Origin: Nonomuraea montanisoli
GTDB taxonomy: Bacteria > Actinomycetota > Actinomycetes > Streptosporangiales > Streptosporangiaceae
Assembly (NCBI RefSeq): GCF_013363975.1
Contig: NZ_JABWGN010000002.1
Span: 620,001-684,000 of the forward strand
Reading direction: 5' to 3'
Length of the DNA: 64,000 bases
Shown here: one piece after another, positions 7,228 to 15,754 of the stretch
How the letters are laid out: each line of letters opens with the position of its first letter
How positions within the stretch are numbered: the first letter of the stretch is position 1
The notes under the pieces: model-generated
Database searches by the model: none
Seen by the model: the letters and a program-made list of their open reading frames with translations, nothing else
What the model was told of the DNA's origin: nothing
Position numbers and translations under genes: made by a program

Positions 7228-9587
7228 GCACCAGGTTGTTCGGCGAGCCGGTGCGCAGGCGCGAGGACCGGCGGCTGCTCACCGGCCAGGGCCGCTACGT
7301 CGACGACCTGGGGCCGGACGCGCTGGCCGCCGCGTTCGTCCGCTCCCCGCACGCCCACGCCCGCATCCGCGACATCGACGTCTCCGCCGCCCTCGACGTC
7401 GAGGGCCTGGTCGCCGTCTACACCTGGGAGGACCTGCCCGACCGCGTCGGACGCCCCCTGCCGCTGCTCATCCCGCACCCGGCGCTCACCCACGGCCGCA
7501 CCGCGTACCCGCTGGCCCGCGACGTGGTCCGCCACGTCGGCGAGCCGGTCGTCATGGTGGTCGCCGCCGACCGCTACCTCGCCGAGGACGCCTGCGCCCT
7601 CATCCACGTCGACTACGAGCCGCTCAAGCCGGTCGTCGGCCTGGAGGAGGCGGCGCACGGCGCCCGGCTCGTCCACGACGACGTGCCCGGCAACGTGGGC
7701 GCCCGCCTCCTCCAGGAGGTGCCGGGCCATGACGGCAGGAGCGCCCGGAAGGCCATCGAGGAGGCGCCGCACACGCTGGCCTTCCGGCTGGACATCGAGC
7801 GCAGCGCCAGCATGCCGCTGGAGGGCCGCGGCGTCCACGCCCGCTGGGACGGCACCGACCTGCGCGTCCACTCCAGCACCCAGACCTCGACCAGCGTCCG
7901 GATGGCCGTGGCCGCCGCGCTCGGCCTGCCGCTGCCGCACGTCGAGGTCATCGCGCCGGACGTGGGCGGCGGGTTCGGCGTGAAGATCGTCCACCCGTGG
8001 CCCGAGGAGATCCTGGTGCCGTGGGCCGCGATGACGCTCGGCCGCGAGGTCAAGTGGACCGAGGACCGGCGCGAGCACTTCATCTCCTCGGCGCACGAGC
8101 GGGCGCAGGTGCAGTACGTACGCGTCGGCTTCGACGACGACGGGCGCGTGCTCGGGCTGGACGTGACGATCCTGCACGACCACGGCGCCTACACGCCGTA
8201 CGGGATCATCGTGCCGATCATCACCTCCACCCAGCTCCTCGGCCCGTACAAGATCGGCGCCTACCGGGTCGAGTTCTCCTCGATCTACACCAACACCGTG
8301 CAGGTCACGCCGTACCGGGGGGCGGGCCGGCCGCAGGGCGTGTTCTGCATGGAACGCACCATGGACAAGATCGCCCGCCATCTCGGCAAGGACCGCACCG
8401 AGGTGCGCCGGGCCAACTTCATCGAGCCCGACGAGTTCCCGTACGACCAGGGCATGATCTTCCAGGACGGCCGGCCGCTCATCTACGACAGCGGCGACTA
8501 CCCGCGGATGCTGGCCATGCTCAAGGAGCTGATCGGCTGGGACGCGTTCGAGCGGCGGCCCGGGCGCGGCATCGGCGTCGGCTGCTACGTCGAGGGCACC
8601 GGCGTCGGCCCGTACGAGGGGGGCCACGTGCAGGTCACCTCCGACGGCCGCGTCCACGTCTCCACCGGCCTCACCTCGCAGGGGCAGGGGCACGAGACGG
8701 CGTTCGCGCAGATCGCCGCGACCGAGCTGGGCGTGCCCATCGAGCGGATCTCGGTGGTGACCGGCGACACGCGCCGGTTCGGGTACGCGGTGGGCACGTT
8801 CGCCTCGCGGGCGGCCGTCGTCAGCGGCAACGCCATCGCGCTGGCCTGCCGCAAGGTACGCGCCAAGGCGCTGCGCATCGCGGCCGACGCGCTGGAGGCC
8901 GACCCGGCCGACCTGGAGATCACCGACGGGACGGTGCACGTCGTGGGCACGCCGTCGGCGTCGATCCCGCTGGCCACGGTGGCCGTGCTCGCCAACCCGC
9001 TGCGCTACGCCTTCGACGAGGAGGCCGCGCGGGCCACCCAGTTCGCGGGCGCGTCCTCGCCCGACCGGCCGCCGGTCGCCGAGGGCGACGAGCCGGGGCT
9101 GGAGGGGCGCGACTACTATTCGCCGATCCGCTCCACGTTCGCCGCCGGCATGCACGCGGCGATCGTCGAGACCGACCCGCTCACGGCCGAGGTGCGGGTG
9201 GTCAGGTACGCGGTGATCCACGACTGCGGGCGGCTGGTCAACCCGATGATCGTCGAGGGGCAGATCCACGGGGGCGTCGCGCAGGGAGTCGGCGGGGCGC
9301 TGTACGAGCGCATGGTGTACGACGGCGACGGGCAACTGCTCAACGCCTCGTTCATGGACTTCCTCATGCCGTACGCCACGGAGATCCCCCGGATCGAGAC
9401 CGGGCACCTGGAGACGCCGTCGCCGCTGAACCCCCTGGGCGTGAAGGGCGCGGGGGAGGCGGGGGTCATCCCGGTGTCGGCGGTCATCGCCTCGGCCGTC
9501 GAGGACGCCGAGGGCTTCCCCGTGGACCGGATGCCGATCTCACCGTCGGAGCTGTTCGACCTGCGGCGCCGGCACGCGGGCGACTGA
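7224..9587 (+). CDS. Xanthine dehydrogenase-type molybdopterin-binding subunit
   Basis: A 787-residue large subunit, usual length for CoxL/XdhA-like proteins. The N-terminal a/b hammerhead domain runs over residues ~20-130 (RYVDDL, FVRSPHAHARI); molybdopterin-contact motifs include GGGFGVK, PYRGAGRPQG and the catalytic-glutamate segment GVKGAGEAGVIP near residue 740. The CO dehydrogenase loop AYxCSFR is absent, so this is not a form I CO dehydrogenase; it is an aldehyde/purine-type hydroxylase. Start GTG overlaps the 2Fe-2S gene by 4 bases. Substrate is inferred to be a purine or related heterocycle from the PucR/permease/FdrA context. Confidence 0.92.
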   Translation: MSTRLFGEPVRRREDRRLLTGQGRYVDDLGPDALAAAFVRSPHAHARIRDIDVSAALDVEGLVAVYTWEDLPDRVGRPLPLLIPHPALTHGRTAYPLARDVVRHVGEPVVMVVAADRYLAEDACALIHVDYEPLKPVVGLEEAAHGARLVHDDVPGNVGARLLQEVPGHDGRSARKAIEEAPHTLAFRLDIERSASMPLEGRGVHARWDGTDLRVHSSTQTSTSVRMAVAAALGLPLPHVEVIAPDVGGGFGVKIVHPWPEEILVPWAAMTLGREVKWTEDRREHFISSAHERAQVQYVRVGFDDDGRVLGLDVTILHDHGAYTPYGIIVPIITSTQLLGPYKIGAYRVEFSSIYTNTVQVTPYRGAGRPQGVFCMERTMDKIARHLGKDRTEVRRANFIEPDEFPYDQGMIFQDGRPLIYDSGDYPRMLAMLKELIGWDAFERRPGRGIGVGCYVEGTGVGPYEGGHVQVTSDGRVHVSTGLTSQGQGHETAFAQIAATELGVPIERISVVTGDTRRFGYAVGTFASRAAVVSGNAIALACRKVRAKALRIAADALEADPADLEITDGTVHVVGTPSASIPLATVAVLANPLRYAFDEEAARATQFAGASSPDRPPVAEGDEPGLEGRDYYSPIRSTFAAGMHAAIVETDPLTAEVRVVRYAVIHDCGRLVNPMIVEGQIHGGVAQGVGGALYERMVYDGDGQLLNASFMDFLMPYATEIPRIETGHLETPSPLNPLGVKGAGEAGVIPVSAVIASAVEDAEGFPVDRMPISPSELFDLRRRHAGD

Positions 9588-9684
9588 CGGCCGCGCACGG
9601 GCCGGCGCGGGCGACCCCGGCGTTGCCGGTGAGGGGCCGGAGGCCGCCGCGGGGACGTCCGGCCGCGTGAGATGATCGGCCGTC

Positions 9685-10842
9685 ATGACGACGCAGGCCG
9701 GGCATGGCACGCCCGCACGGGACGACAGCGGCGCGGGGGAGACCCCGCTGACGGGGCCGGATCTGACGGGGCCGGACGACGACGGCGCGTTGATCGGGCT
9801 GCGCGCCCCCGGAGCGGGGCTGACCGAGATCCCTGCCACGGCCGGCGACCTGGCCCGGGTGCGCGTGCTCGACCTGGCGTGGAACGAGCTGTCCGAGCTG
9901 CCCGGCTGGGTCGGCGGCCTGACGCGCCTGCGCGAGCTGAGGCTCGACGGCAACCACCTGACCTCCGTGCCCGCCCTGACCGGCCTGGCCGGGCTGCGCG
10001 CGCTGCACCTCGACGGCAACCGGCTGACCGCCGTCCCGGACTGCCCGCCCGGCCTGGAGACGCTGTTCCTGTACGGCAACGCCGTCGAAGCCCTCCCGGA
10101 ACGCTTCGGCGGGCGGCTGCGGCACCTGTCGGTGGGCGGCAACCGGCTGACCGCCCTCCCGGCGGGACTGTGGGAGGAGACCGGGCTGGAGTCGCTCAAC
10201 GTGGCCGAGAACCGGCTCACCGAGATCCCGCCCGCCATCGGCCGGCTGACCCGGCTGCGCATGCTGGACCTCGGCCACAACCACCTCACCTCGCTCCCGT
10301 CCGAGCTGGGCGACCTGCCCCTGACCGACTACCTCTACCTCAGCGACAACCGGCTCACCGAGGCGCCCGCCTGGCTCGGCCGGCTCGACCGGCTCGCCTA
10401 CCTGGGCCTCACCGACAACCGGCTGACCCGCCTGCCCGAGGAGATCGGCGGGATGGCGGCGCTGGTGGAGCTGCGGCTGTACGGCAACCGGCTGGAGGAG
10501 CTGCCCCGCTCCATCGGACGGCTGGGACGGCTGCGCGAGCTGCACCTGCGCGGCAACCGGCTGACCGCCCTGCCCCCGGCGGTCGGCGGCCTCGCCGGGC
10601 TGCGCCATCTCGACCTGCGCGACAACCACCTCGCCGGGCTGCCGGAGGAGATCGGCCAGCTCGACCGGCTCGCCACGCTCGACCTGCGCAACAACCGCCT
10701 GAGAAGCCTGCCGGACGGCCTCGCCGCGCTGCCCGCGCTGGAGAAGCTCGACCTGCGCTGGAACAAGCTCGACCCGGAGGGGGACGGCGAGCCGGAGCCG
10801 CTGCGCCGGTTGAGGGAACGCGGCTGCGTCATCCTGAGGTGA
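9685..10842 (+). CDS. Leucine-rich repeat protein
   Basis: A 385-residue protein built from about 13-14 repeats of roughly 23 residues with the pattern LxxLxLxxNxLxxLPxxI (for example LDLGHNHLTSLPSEL and LDLRNNRLRSLP), preceded by a ~40-residue Thr/Gly/Pro-rich leader. This is the bacterial-type LRR common in actinomycetes, which binds other proteins. No signal peptide or membrane helix is visible, so it is probably cytoplasmic. It is transcribed alone after the Mo-hydroxylase operon and is followed by a hairpin. No specific function can be assigned. Confidence 0.85.
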   Translation: MTTQAGHGTPARDDSGAGETPLTGPDLTGPDDDGALIGLRAPGAGLTEIPATAGDLARVRVLDLAWNELSELPGWVGGLTRLRELRLDGNHLTSVPALTGLAGLRALHLDGNRLTAVPDCPPGLETLFLYGNAVEALPERFGGRLRHLSVGGNRLTALPAGLWEETGLESLNVAENRLTEIPPAIGRLTRLRMLDLGHNHLTSLPSELGDLPLTDYLYLSDNRLTEAPAWLGRLDRLAYLGLTDNRLTRLPEEIGGMAALVELRLYGNRLEELPRSIGRLGRLRELHLRGNRLTALPPAVGGLAGLRHLDLRDNHLAGLPEEIGQLDRLATLDLRNNRLRSLPDGLAALPALEKLDLRWNKLDPEGDGEPEPLRRLRERGCVILR

Positions 10843-10847
10843 GCCCG

Positions 10848-10875
10848 CCGCGCCCCCGCCGCGGCGAGGGCGCGG
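10848..10875 (+). terminator. Hairpin after LRR gene
   Basis: CCGCGCCC (10848-10855) pairs with GGGCGCGG (10868-10875) across a 12-base loop. There is no T-run, which is normal for actinomycete terminators. Confidence 0.5.
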
Positions 10876-10948
10876 TGGGGGCACGGCGGGGGCGATTTCT
10901 GTGCGGAACAGGCTGAACCATCCCCGCAAAGGGTGCGTATCTCGGCAC

Positions 10949-11425
10949 ATGACGACACTTCCACGTCTGGCCGCCTCTGCGCTGCTGGTCGGACTCGTCG
11001 CCGCCTGCTCGCCCGGCGGGGCCGGGGACGGCGGCCGGCTCGCCGCCGGGGCCCAGCAGGGCGGCGCCCAGGCCGCCGCGCCCGCGAAGATCTACACAGT
11101 GGAGCAGCTCGCGGCCAAGGTCGGCTGCAAGCCCAAGATGCAGGTCGACGCCTCCGACATCCGCACCGGCTACTGCAAGACCAAGGTCGGCGAGTTCTTC
11201 GTCAACACCTTCAGCACCGAGGAGGGCAAGGACGAGTGGATGGACCGGGCGCCTGAGTACAACCCGCACCTGGTCGGGCCCCGGTGGACCGTGCTGTCCA
11301 GCCTCAAGGTGCTGCGCGCGCTGCAGAAGCCGCTCAACGGCGACCTGCACCTCAAGGACCACCGCACCAAGTCGCCGTCGCCGTCGCCGCCGGCGCAGGA
11401 CGACGGCGGCGACAGCGGCTACTGA
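10949..11425 (+). CDS. Putative lipoprotein
   Basis: A 158-residue exported protein. It has an n-region, the hydrophobic stretch LAASALLVGLVAAC and a lipobox-like LVAAC whose Cys (residue ~20) would be lipidated. The mature part has two further cysteines (KVGCKPKM and TGYCKTK) that could form a disulfide, and a Ser/Pro-rich C-terminus. I choose the ATG at 10949; an upstream in-frame GTG (10901) would place charged residues before the signal peptide. Similar small lipoproteins are widespread in actinomycetes and lack a known role. Confidence 0.75.
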   Translation: MTTLPRLAASALLVGLVAACSPGGAGDGGRLAAGAQQGGAQAAAPAKIYTVEQLAAKVGCKPKMQVDASDIRTGYCKTKVGEFFVNTFSTEEGKDEWMDRAPEYNPHLVGPRWTVLSSLKVLRALQKPLNGDLHLKDHRTKSPSPSPPAQDDGGDSGY

Positions 11426-11460
11426 CGGGTGAGGCCGGTGCCGGGCCCGCGGCCGTGAGG

Positions 11461-12357
11461 TCAGCGCGGCAGGGCGACCCGCTTGCGGAACACCCAGTAC
11501 GTCCACGCCTGGTAGGCGAGCACGAACGGCAGCGTGATGAGGCCGATCCAGGTCAGCATGGTCAGGGTGTAGGGGGCGGAGGCGGCCTCGGCCAGCGTGA
11601 GGCCGGGCAGCGGCGCCTGCTTGAGGCGGAGGAACACCGCCGCGGAGGTCAGCGCGATGCCCGCCGCCGTGGCCGTGAACGCCCAGCCCTCGCGCCGTCG
11701 CCAGATCAGCGCGGCCGCCGCCGCCAGCGCCGCCATGGCCGCCAGCGCCGGCACCGTGGCCGCGCCGGACACCGAGGCCAGCGTGGACAGGGCCACCACG
11801 GCCAGCGGCAGCGCCACCGCGCCCGTCGCCAGCGCCGCGACGCGGGCCCGCCGGCGTACCCGGCCCTCGGTGCGCAGCGCCAGGAAGACCGCGCCGTGCA
11901 GCAGGCTCAGCACCAGCGTGAACGCCCCGCCCAGCAGTGCCGGGAGCGCGCCGTCGAGCAGCAGGTCGGCGAAGATCGCGCCCCACAGGAACGCGGGCAG
12001 CGCGCTGCCGACCACGATGCCGAGGTCGCACCACGCCGGGTTGGCGACCTTGCCGCGCCACTCCAGCCCGACGCCGCGTACGATGAGCCCGGCCAGCACG
12101 AGCACCACCGGCAGGTAGAACGAGCTGAGCAGCCCGGAGTACCAGGCGGGGAAGGCGGCGAACATCGCCCCCACCGCGGTGATCAGCCACACCTCGTTGC
12201 CGTCCCACACGGGGCCGATCGTCTGCAGGCTCTGCCGCTGCTCGTCGTCGTCGCCGCCCACGAACGGCGCCAGCATGCCGACCCCGAAGTCGAAGCCCTC
12301 CAGCACGAAGTAGCCGGTCCACAGGAAGGCGATGACCAGGAACCACAGGTCGATCAC
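11461..12357 (-). CDS. cydB: Cytochrome bd oxidase subunit II
   Basis: A 298-residue membrane subunit with about eight helices. Family motifs include LEGFDFGVGML near the N-terminus and PVWDGNEVWLI (residues ~49-59). It is short compared with E. coli CydB (379) but fits the compact actinobacterial type. With CydA it forms the high-affinity quinol oxidase used at low oxygen. Its start lies 10 bases after the cydA stop, so the two form an operon. The cydDC assembly transporter is not in the window. Confidence 0.93.
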   Translation of the reverse strand: MIDLWFLVIAFLWTGYFVLEGFDFGVGMLAPFVGGDDDEQRQSLQTIGPVWDGNEVWLITAVGAMFAAFPAWYSGLLSSFYLPVVLVLAGLIVRGVGLEWRGKVANPAWCDLGIVVGSALPAFLWGAIFADLLLDGALPALLGGAFTLVLSLLHGAVFLALRTEGRVRRRARVAALATGAVALPLAVVALSTLASVSGAATVPALAAMAALAAAAALIWRRREGWAFTATAAGIALTSAAVFLRLKQAPLPGLTLAEAASAPYTLTMLTWIGLITLPFVLAYQAWTYWVFRKRVALPR

Positions 12358-12367
12358 GGTCTTCTCC

Positions 12368-13714
12368 TCAGTACATCAGGGACGGTTCGAGCCGCTCGGC
12401 GGGGACCTCGGCGGGCGCGGGCTCCTCGGGGCCCCGGCGGACGTGCCGCACGAGCAGGACGGCCTCGGCCACGGCGAGCCCGCCGTACAGGAGGGTGAAC
12501 AGCGTCAGCGACAGGGCGACCTCGGTGAGGCTCACGCCGGGCGAGACGCTGGCGGCGGTCAGCAGCTCGCCCGCGACCGTCCACGGCTGGCGGCCGATCT
12601 CGCTGAACAGCCAGCCCGCGATCACCGCGAGCAGCGGCAGCGGCAGCGCGAGCACGAACAGCCGGGCCAGGAGGCGGGGCATCGGGCGCCGGCGCCGGGT
12701 CAGCCACAGGCCGAGCACCGACAGCCCCACGGTGCTCAGGCCGAAGGCGAGCATCACCCGGTAGGACCAGAACACCACGCTCTGGTCGGGGCGGTAGTCG
12801 CCGGGGCCGAACTTCTCCTCCAGCCTGCGCTGGACGTCCTCGGTGCCCTGGACGGTCGCGTCGAAGTCGCCGGCCGACAGGAAGCTGAGCACCTTGGGGA
12901 TCTCGATCCCCGGCACGAGGGTGAACCCGGCGCCCGCGGTGTCGCGCTCCAGGCCCTCGGCGGAGGCCAGCTTCATCGGCTGCTGCTCGTAGGCGAGCTT
13001 GCCGGACAGGTCGCCGCTGCCCGCCACGACGAGCCCGGCCACCGCGGTCATGACGAGCGCGGCCCGTGCCGCCCCGCGCCACATGCCGTCGCGGGTGCGC
13101 AGCAGCCACCAGCAGCTCACCGCCAGCACGAAGCCGCCCGCCACGATGAACGCCGCCCCGATCACGTGGGGCACCTGGGCGAGCGCGGTGGAGTTGGTCA
13201 GCACGGCCCACAGGTCGGTCATGCGGGCCCGGCCGTCGACCACCTCGTAGCCCACCGGGTGCTTCATCCAGGCGTTGGCCGCGAGGATGAAGTACGCCGA
13301 CAGGTTGGAGCCGATGGCGGCGGCCCAGATGCACGCCAGGTGCACCCGCTTGGGCAGCCGTTCCCAGCCGAAGATCCACAACCCCAGGAACGTGGACTCC
13401 ATGAAGAACGCCAGCAGCGCCTCCATGGCCAGCGGCGCGCCGAACACGTCGCCGACGAAGGTGGAGTACTCACTCCAGTTCATGCCGAACTGGAACTCCT
13501 GCACGATGCCGGTCACCACGCCCATGGCGAAGTTGATCAGGAAGAGCTTCCCGAAGAACTTGGTCAGCCGCAGGTAGTGCTCCTTGCCCGTGCGGTGCCA
13601 GGCGGTCTGCGATCCCGCCACGAACACGCCCAGGCCGATCGTCAGCGGCACGAACAGAAAGTGGTAGACGGTGGTCACCCCGAACTGCCACCGCGCTAGA
13701 TCAAGTGCGTCCAT
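12368..13714 (-). CDS. cydA: Cytochrome bd oxidase subunit I
   Basis: A 448-residue haem-bearing subunit with nine or so helices. The N-terminus RWQFGVTTVYHFLFVPLTIG supplies a haem-ligand His (residue 18), and the quinol-oxidase signature GRQPW occurs near residue 345. The Q-loop is of the short type, without the long C-terminal insertion of E. coli. It reduces O2 with menaquinol in the cytoplasmic membrane. The promoter region carries three CTAC-N5-GTAG palindromes, so expression is probably repressor-controlled. Confidence 0.95.
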   Translation of the reverse strand: MDALDLARWQFGVTTVYHFLFVPLTIGLGVFVAGSQTAWHRTGKEHYLRLTKFFGKLFLINFAMGVVTGIVQEFQFGMNWSEYSTFVGDVFGAPLAMEALLAFFMESTFLGLWIFGWERLPKRVHLACIWAAAIGSNLSAYFILAANAWMKHPVGYEVVDGRARMTDLWAVLTNSTALAQVPHVIGAAFIVAGGFVLAVSCWWLLRTRDGMWRGAARAALVMTAVAGLVVAGSGDLSGKLAYEQQPMKLASAEGLERDTAGAGFTLVPGIEIPKVLSFLSAGDFDATVQGTEDVQRRLEEKFGPGDYRPDQSVVFWSYRVMLAFGLSTVGLSVLGLWLTRRRRPMPRLLARLFVLALPLPLLAVIAGWLFSEIGRQPWTVAGELLTAASVSPGVSLTEVALSLTLFTLLYGGLAVAEAVLLVRHVRRGPEEPAPAEVPAERLEPSLMY

Positions 13715-13738
13715 CTTCCCCTCGCCGGTCCCGGCGCT

Positions 13739-13784
13739 CTACAGGCTGTAGTACATCTACTTAAAGTAGTACTACAAGCTGTAG
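13739..13784 (-). promoter_or_regulatory. Triple palindromic operator upstream of cydAB
   Basis: Three inverted repeats of the form CTAC-N5-GTAG lie in 46 bases: CTACAGGCTGTAG (13739-13751), CTACTTAAAGTAG (13757-13769) and CTACAAGCTGTAG (13772-13784). The nearest is 25 bases upstream of the cydA ATG, where it would cover the promoter. The outer two have TACA/TGTA half-sites like those of BlaI/MecI/CopY repressors; that regulator assignment is inference. Confidence 0.75.
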
Positions 13785-13982
13785 AGCAACGTGCTGCGAT
13801 CTTCGTCACAGCGCGTTCTCCTCTCGGTGTCTTCGAGGATGTCGCAGCAGGCAGGGGCTCCGCGTCAGCCCGTGGGCTGATTCCCGGCTAACCCCCGCGA
13901 CGGACCCCGGCAGCGCGACGCGTACAGGTGTCTGGCAGGTCTTGCCCTTATCCCGGGGGAGGTCCGTGCTTAGGGTGGCGAT

Positions 13983-14708
13983 GTGAAGGTCGCAGGTAGC
14001 GCCGTGATCGGCGTCGAGAGAGATCGGGTGTGGGCCGCGCTGCGGGACCCGGCGGTGCTGGTGCGCACCATCCCGGGCTGCGAGCGGCTGGAGGAGAGCG
14101 GGCCCGACACGTACCGGATGACGGTGAACGCGGGCGTGGCCTCGGTCAGGGGCGTCTACCAGGGCGAGGTGGCGCTCGCCGACCCGCTCGCGCCGGAGAG
14201 CTTCGTGCTGCGGGCGCGCGGGCAGGGCGCCCCGGGGACGGTCGACGCCACGGTGCAGGTACGGCTGAGCGAGGTGGACGGGGGCACCCGGGTCGACTAC
14301 GACGCCGACGCCGTGGTGGGCGGCATGATCGGCGGAGTGGGGCAGCGCATGCTGGGCTCGGTGGCGCGCCGCACGGCGGGGGAGTTCTTCGCGGCGGTCG
14401 ACCGGCTCCTGCGCGGCCCCGCCGAGCCGCCCGCCGCCGAGCCGCCCGCCGCGGAGGTGCCCGCCGGGGAGCTGTCCGGGGGCAGGCCGCCCGCCGGGGT
14501 GCCGTCCGTGACCGGGCCGTTTGCCGGTGAGGCATTCGCCGGGGTGCCGGCTGTCTACGAGCGGCCCGCGGGGGAGCGCGCCGCCGGGGCCCGCACGGAG
14601 ACGCGGCCGTGGGTGATGCTGGCGTCGTTCGGGACGGGCGCCGGGGTGGCGCTGACGGGCGTCGCGATCGGCTGGCTCCTCGCCCGCTCGGGGCGCCGCC
14701 ACCACTGA
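13983..14708 (+). CDS. coxG: CoxG-like SRPBCC protein with C-terminal membrane anchor
   Basis: A 241-residue protein. Residues 1-145 are a CoxG/START-like SRPBCC domain (VAGSAVIGVERDRVWAAL, TIPGCERLEE, GVYQGEVAL, VGGMIGGVGQRMLG). A Pro/Ala/Gly-rich linker with a PPAAE repeat follows (~145-210), then a single membrane helix (WVMLASFGTGAGVALTGVAIG) and a basic tail. CoxG proteins tether molybdenum dehydrogenases to the membrane and carry menaquinone to them. A Mo-hydroxylase is encoded 4.4 kb upstream but in a separate unit, so the partnership is inferred. The GTG start at 13983 begins exactly at the conserved domain. Confidence 0.88.
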   Translation: MKVAGSAVIGVERDRVWAALRDPAVLVRTIPGCERLEESGPDTYRMTVNAGVASVRGVYQGEVALADPLAPESFVLRARGQGAPGTVDATVQVRLSEVDGGTRVDYDADAVVGGMIGGVGQRMLGSVARRTAGEFFAAVDRLLRGPAEPPAAEPPAAEVPAGELSGGRPPAGVPSVTGPFAGEAFAGVPAVYERPAGERAAGARTETRPWVMLASFGTGAGVALTGVAIGWLLARSGRRHH

Positions 14709-14804
14709 CCCGGCGGCGGGCGCGGAGAATCGGAGCGCGGGGGCCTGCGGGTATGGGGGGTTTCGGCTCTCGCGGAAAAGGATCTCCGGGCGTAGCGTGG
14801 CGGT

Positions 14805-15701
14805 ATGCGGCAGGCACATGCTGAAGACGCGAGGACCGAGGCCAGGAGAGTCGTAAGCAACCTGTTGGGCGCGGAGCGCCCCACGGCCGAGGCGCTGGTC
14901 GCCGACGCCCGCGCCGAGCTCGGTGACGAGCGCACCGGCCGCTGTCTCGACCTCGCGCTGGGCGCCGGCCTGACGAGGAGGTCGGCCGAACTGGCCGCCG
15001 TCGCCGCGCTGCTGGTCGGCACGCGCGACCTGGGCGCGCAGTGGTGGGGACGGCCACGCGGCGGCAAGCTCCCGCCGCCGGACGAGGTGCTCGGCACCGC
15101 TGTGGCGATCGAGCCGTGGACCGACCTGACCGCCCTGGAGATGCTGGCCGCGTGGATGGCGGACGACGCCGCCGACGCGGTCTGGGGACCACCCGTCGCC
15201 GAGGTGGACCTGAACTCGTGGCAGGCCGAGGACCGGTTCGACCTCCCCGGCGGGGTGCGGCCGGGAGACCGGCTGGTCGTGCACTTCGACGCCGGCGGGC
15301 GGCTGGACGCGGTGGTCACGCGCCGGCCCGACGACGAGCTGGGCTCCAACCTCGACTTCCAGTCGCTGCGCTACTCCCGTCCGGCCGAGGCGCAGTGGAG
15401 CTGGGGCGTGGCCGCCGGGCTGGGGCCGCACCGGCTGCCCGGCGAGGATCCCGACCCGTACGCCCGGGAGGTCGACGCGGACGCGGCCCGGATCCTGCGC
15501 GACTGGGCCGTGCGGCACGGGGCCACGCTGGAGCAGGCGGGCGAGCCGTGGCGGACGGTCGGCGACGTGGTCGCGGCCATCGAGCGGGCCGACTGGATGT
15601 GGCGCAGCGGCGAGTGGTTCGGCTGGTGGCGCGGGGCGTCGGCGCTGGTGGACGACTCGGCGTACCTGCCGTTCCGGCTGGAGGAGCTGGCCTCCGGCTG
15701 A
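14805..15701 (+). CDS. Hypothetical protein, Trp-rich C-terminus
   Basis: A 298-residue soluble protein I do not recognise. It has an alpha-helical N-terminal third (residues 1-80, rich in Ala/Arg/Glu), a middle part with a predicted beta segment (PGDRLVVHFDAGGRLDAVVTRR), and a C-terminal segment with clustered tryptophans (WMWRSGEWFGWWRG, residues ~263-276). No signal peptide or membrane helix. Codon use is like that of the neighbours, so it is a real gene. It is transcribed alone between coxG and the DsbA-like gene. Confidence 0.7.
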   Translation: MRQAHAEDARTEARRVVSNLLGAERPTAEALVADARAELGDERTGRCLDLALGAGLTRRSAELAAVAALLVGTRDLGAQWWGRPRGGKLPPPDEVLGTAVAIEPWTDLTALEMLAAWMADDAADAVWGPPVAEVDLNSWQAEDRFDLPGGVRPGDRLVVHFDAGGRLDAVVTRRPDDELGSNLDFQSLRYSRPAEAQWSWGVAAGLGPHRLPGEDPDPYAREVDADAARILRDWAVRHGATLEQAGEPWRTVGDVVAAIERADWMWRSGEWFGWWRGASALVDDSAYLPFRLEELASG

Positions 15702-15754
15702 GCTCTGGGACGAGCTCCGGAATGACCGCGCCCGCGGGGCGGTTGGCGATGTGC

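Noticed and set aside
7224..9587. Calling the Mo-subunit a CO dehydrogenase CoxL
   Set aside because: The form I active-site loop with Cys (AYxCSFR) is missing; PYRGAGRPQG is found instead.
7997..9670. Second plus-strand frame inside the Mo-subunit gene
   Set aside because: Out-of-frame shadow, Arg-rich with no homology; the molybdopterin motifs are in the other frame.
13806..15518. Long antisense open frame (about 570 codons) over coxG and the next gene
   Set aside because: Shadow of high-GC coding on the other strand; the plus-strand frames carry recognisable domains and proper starts.
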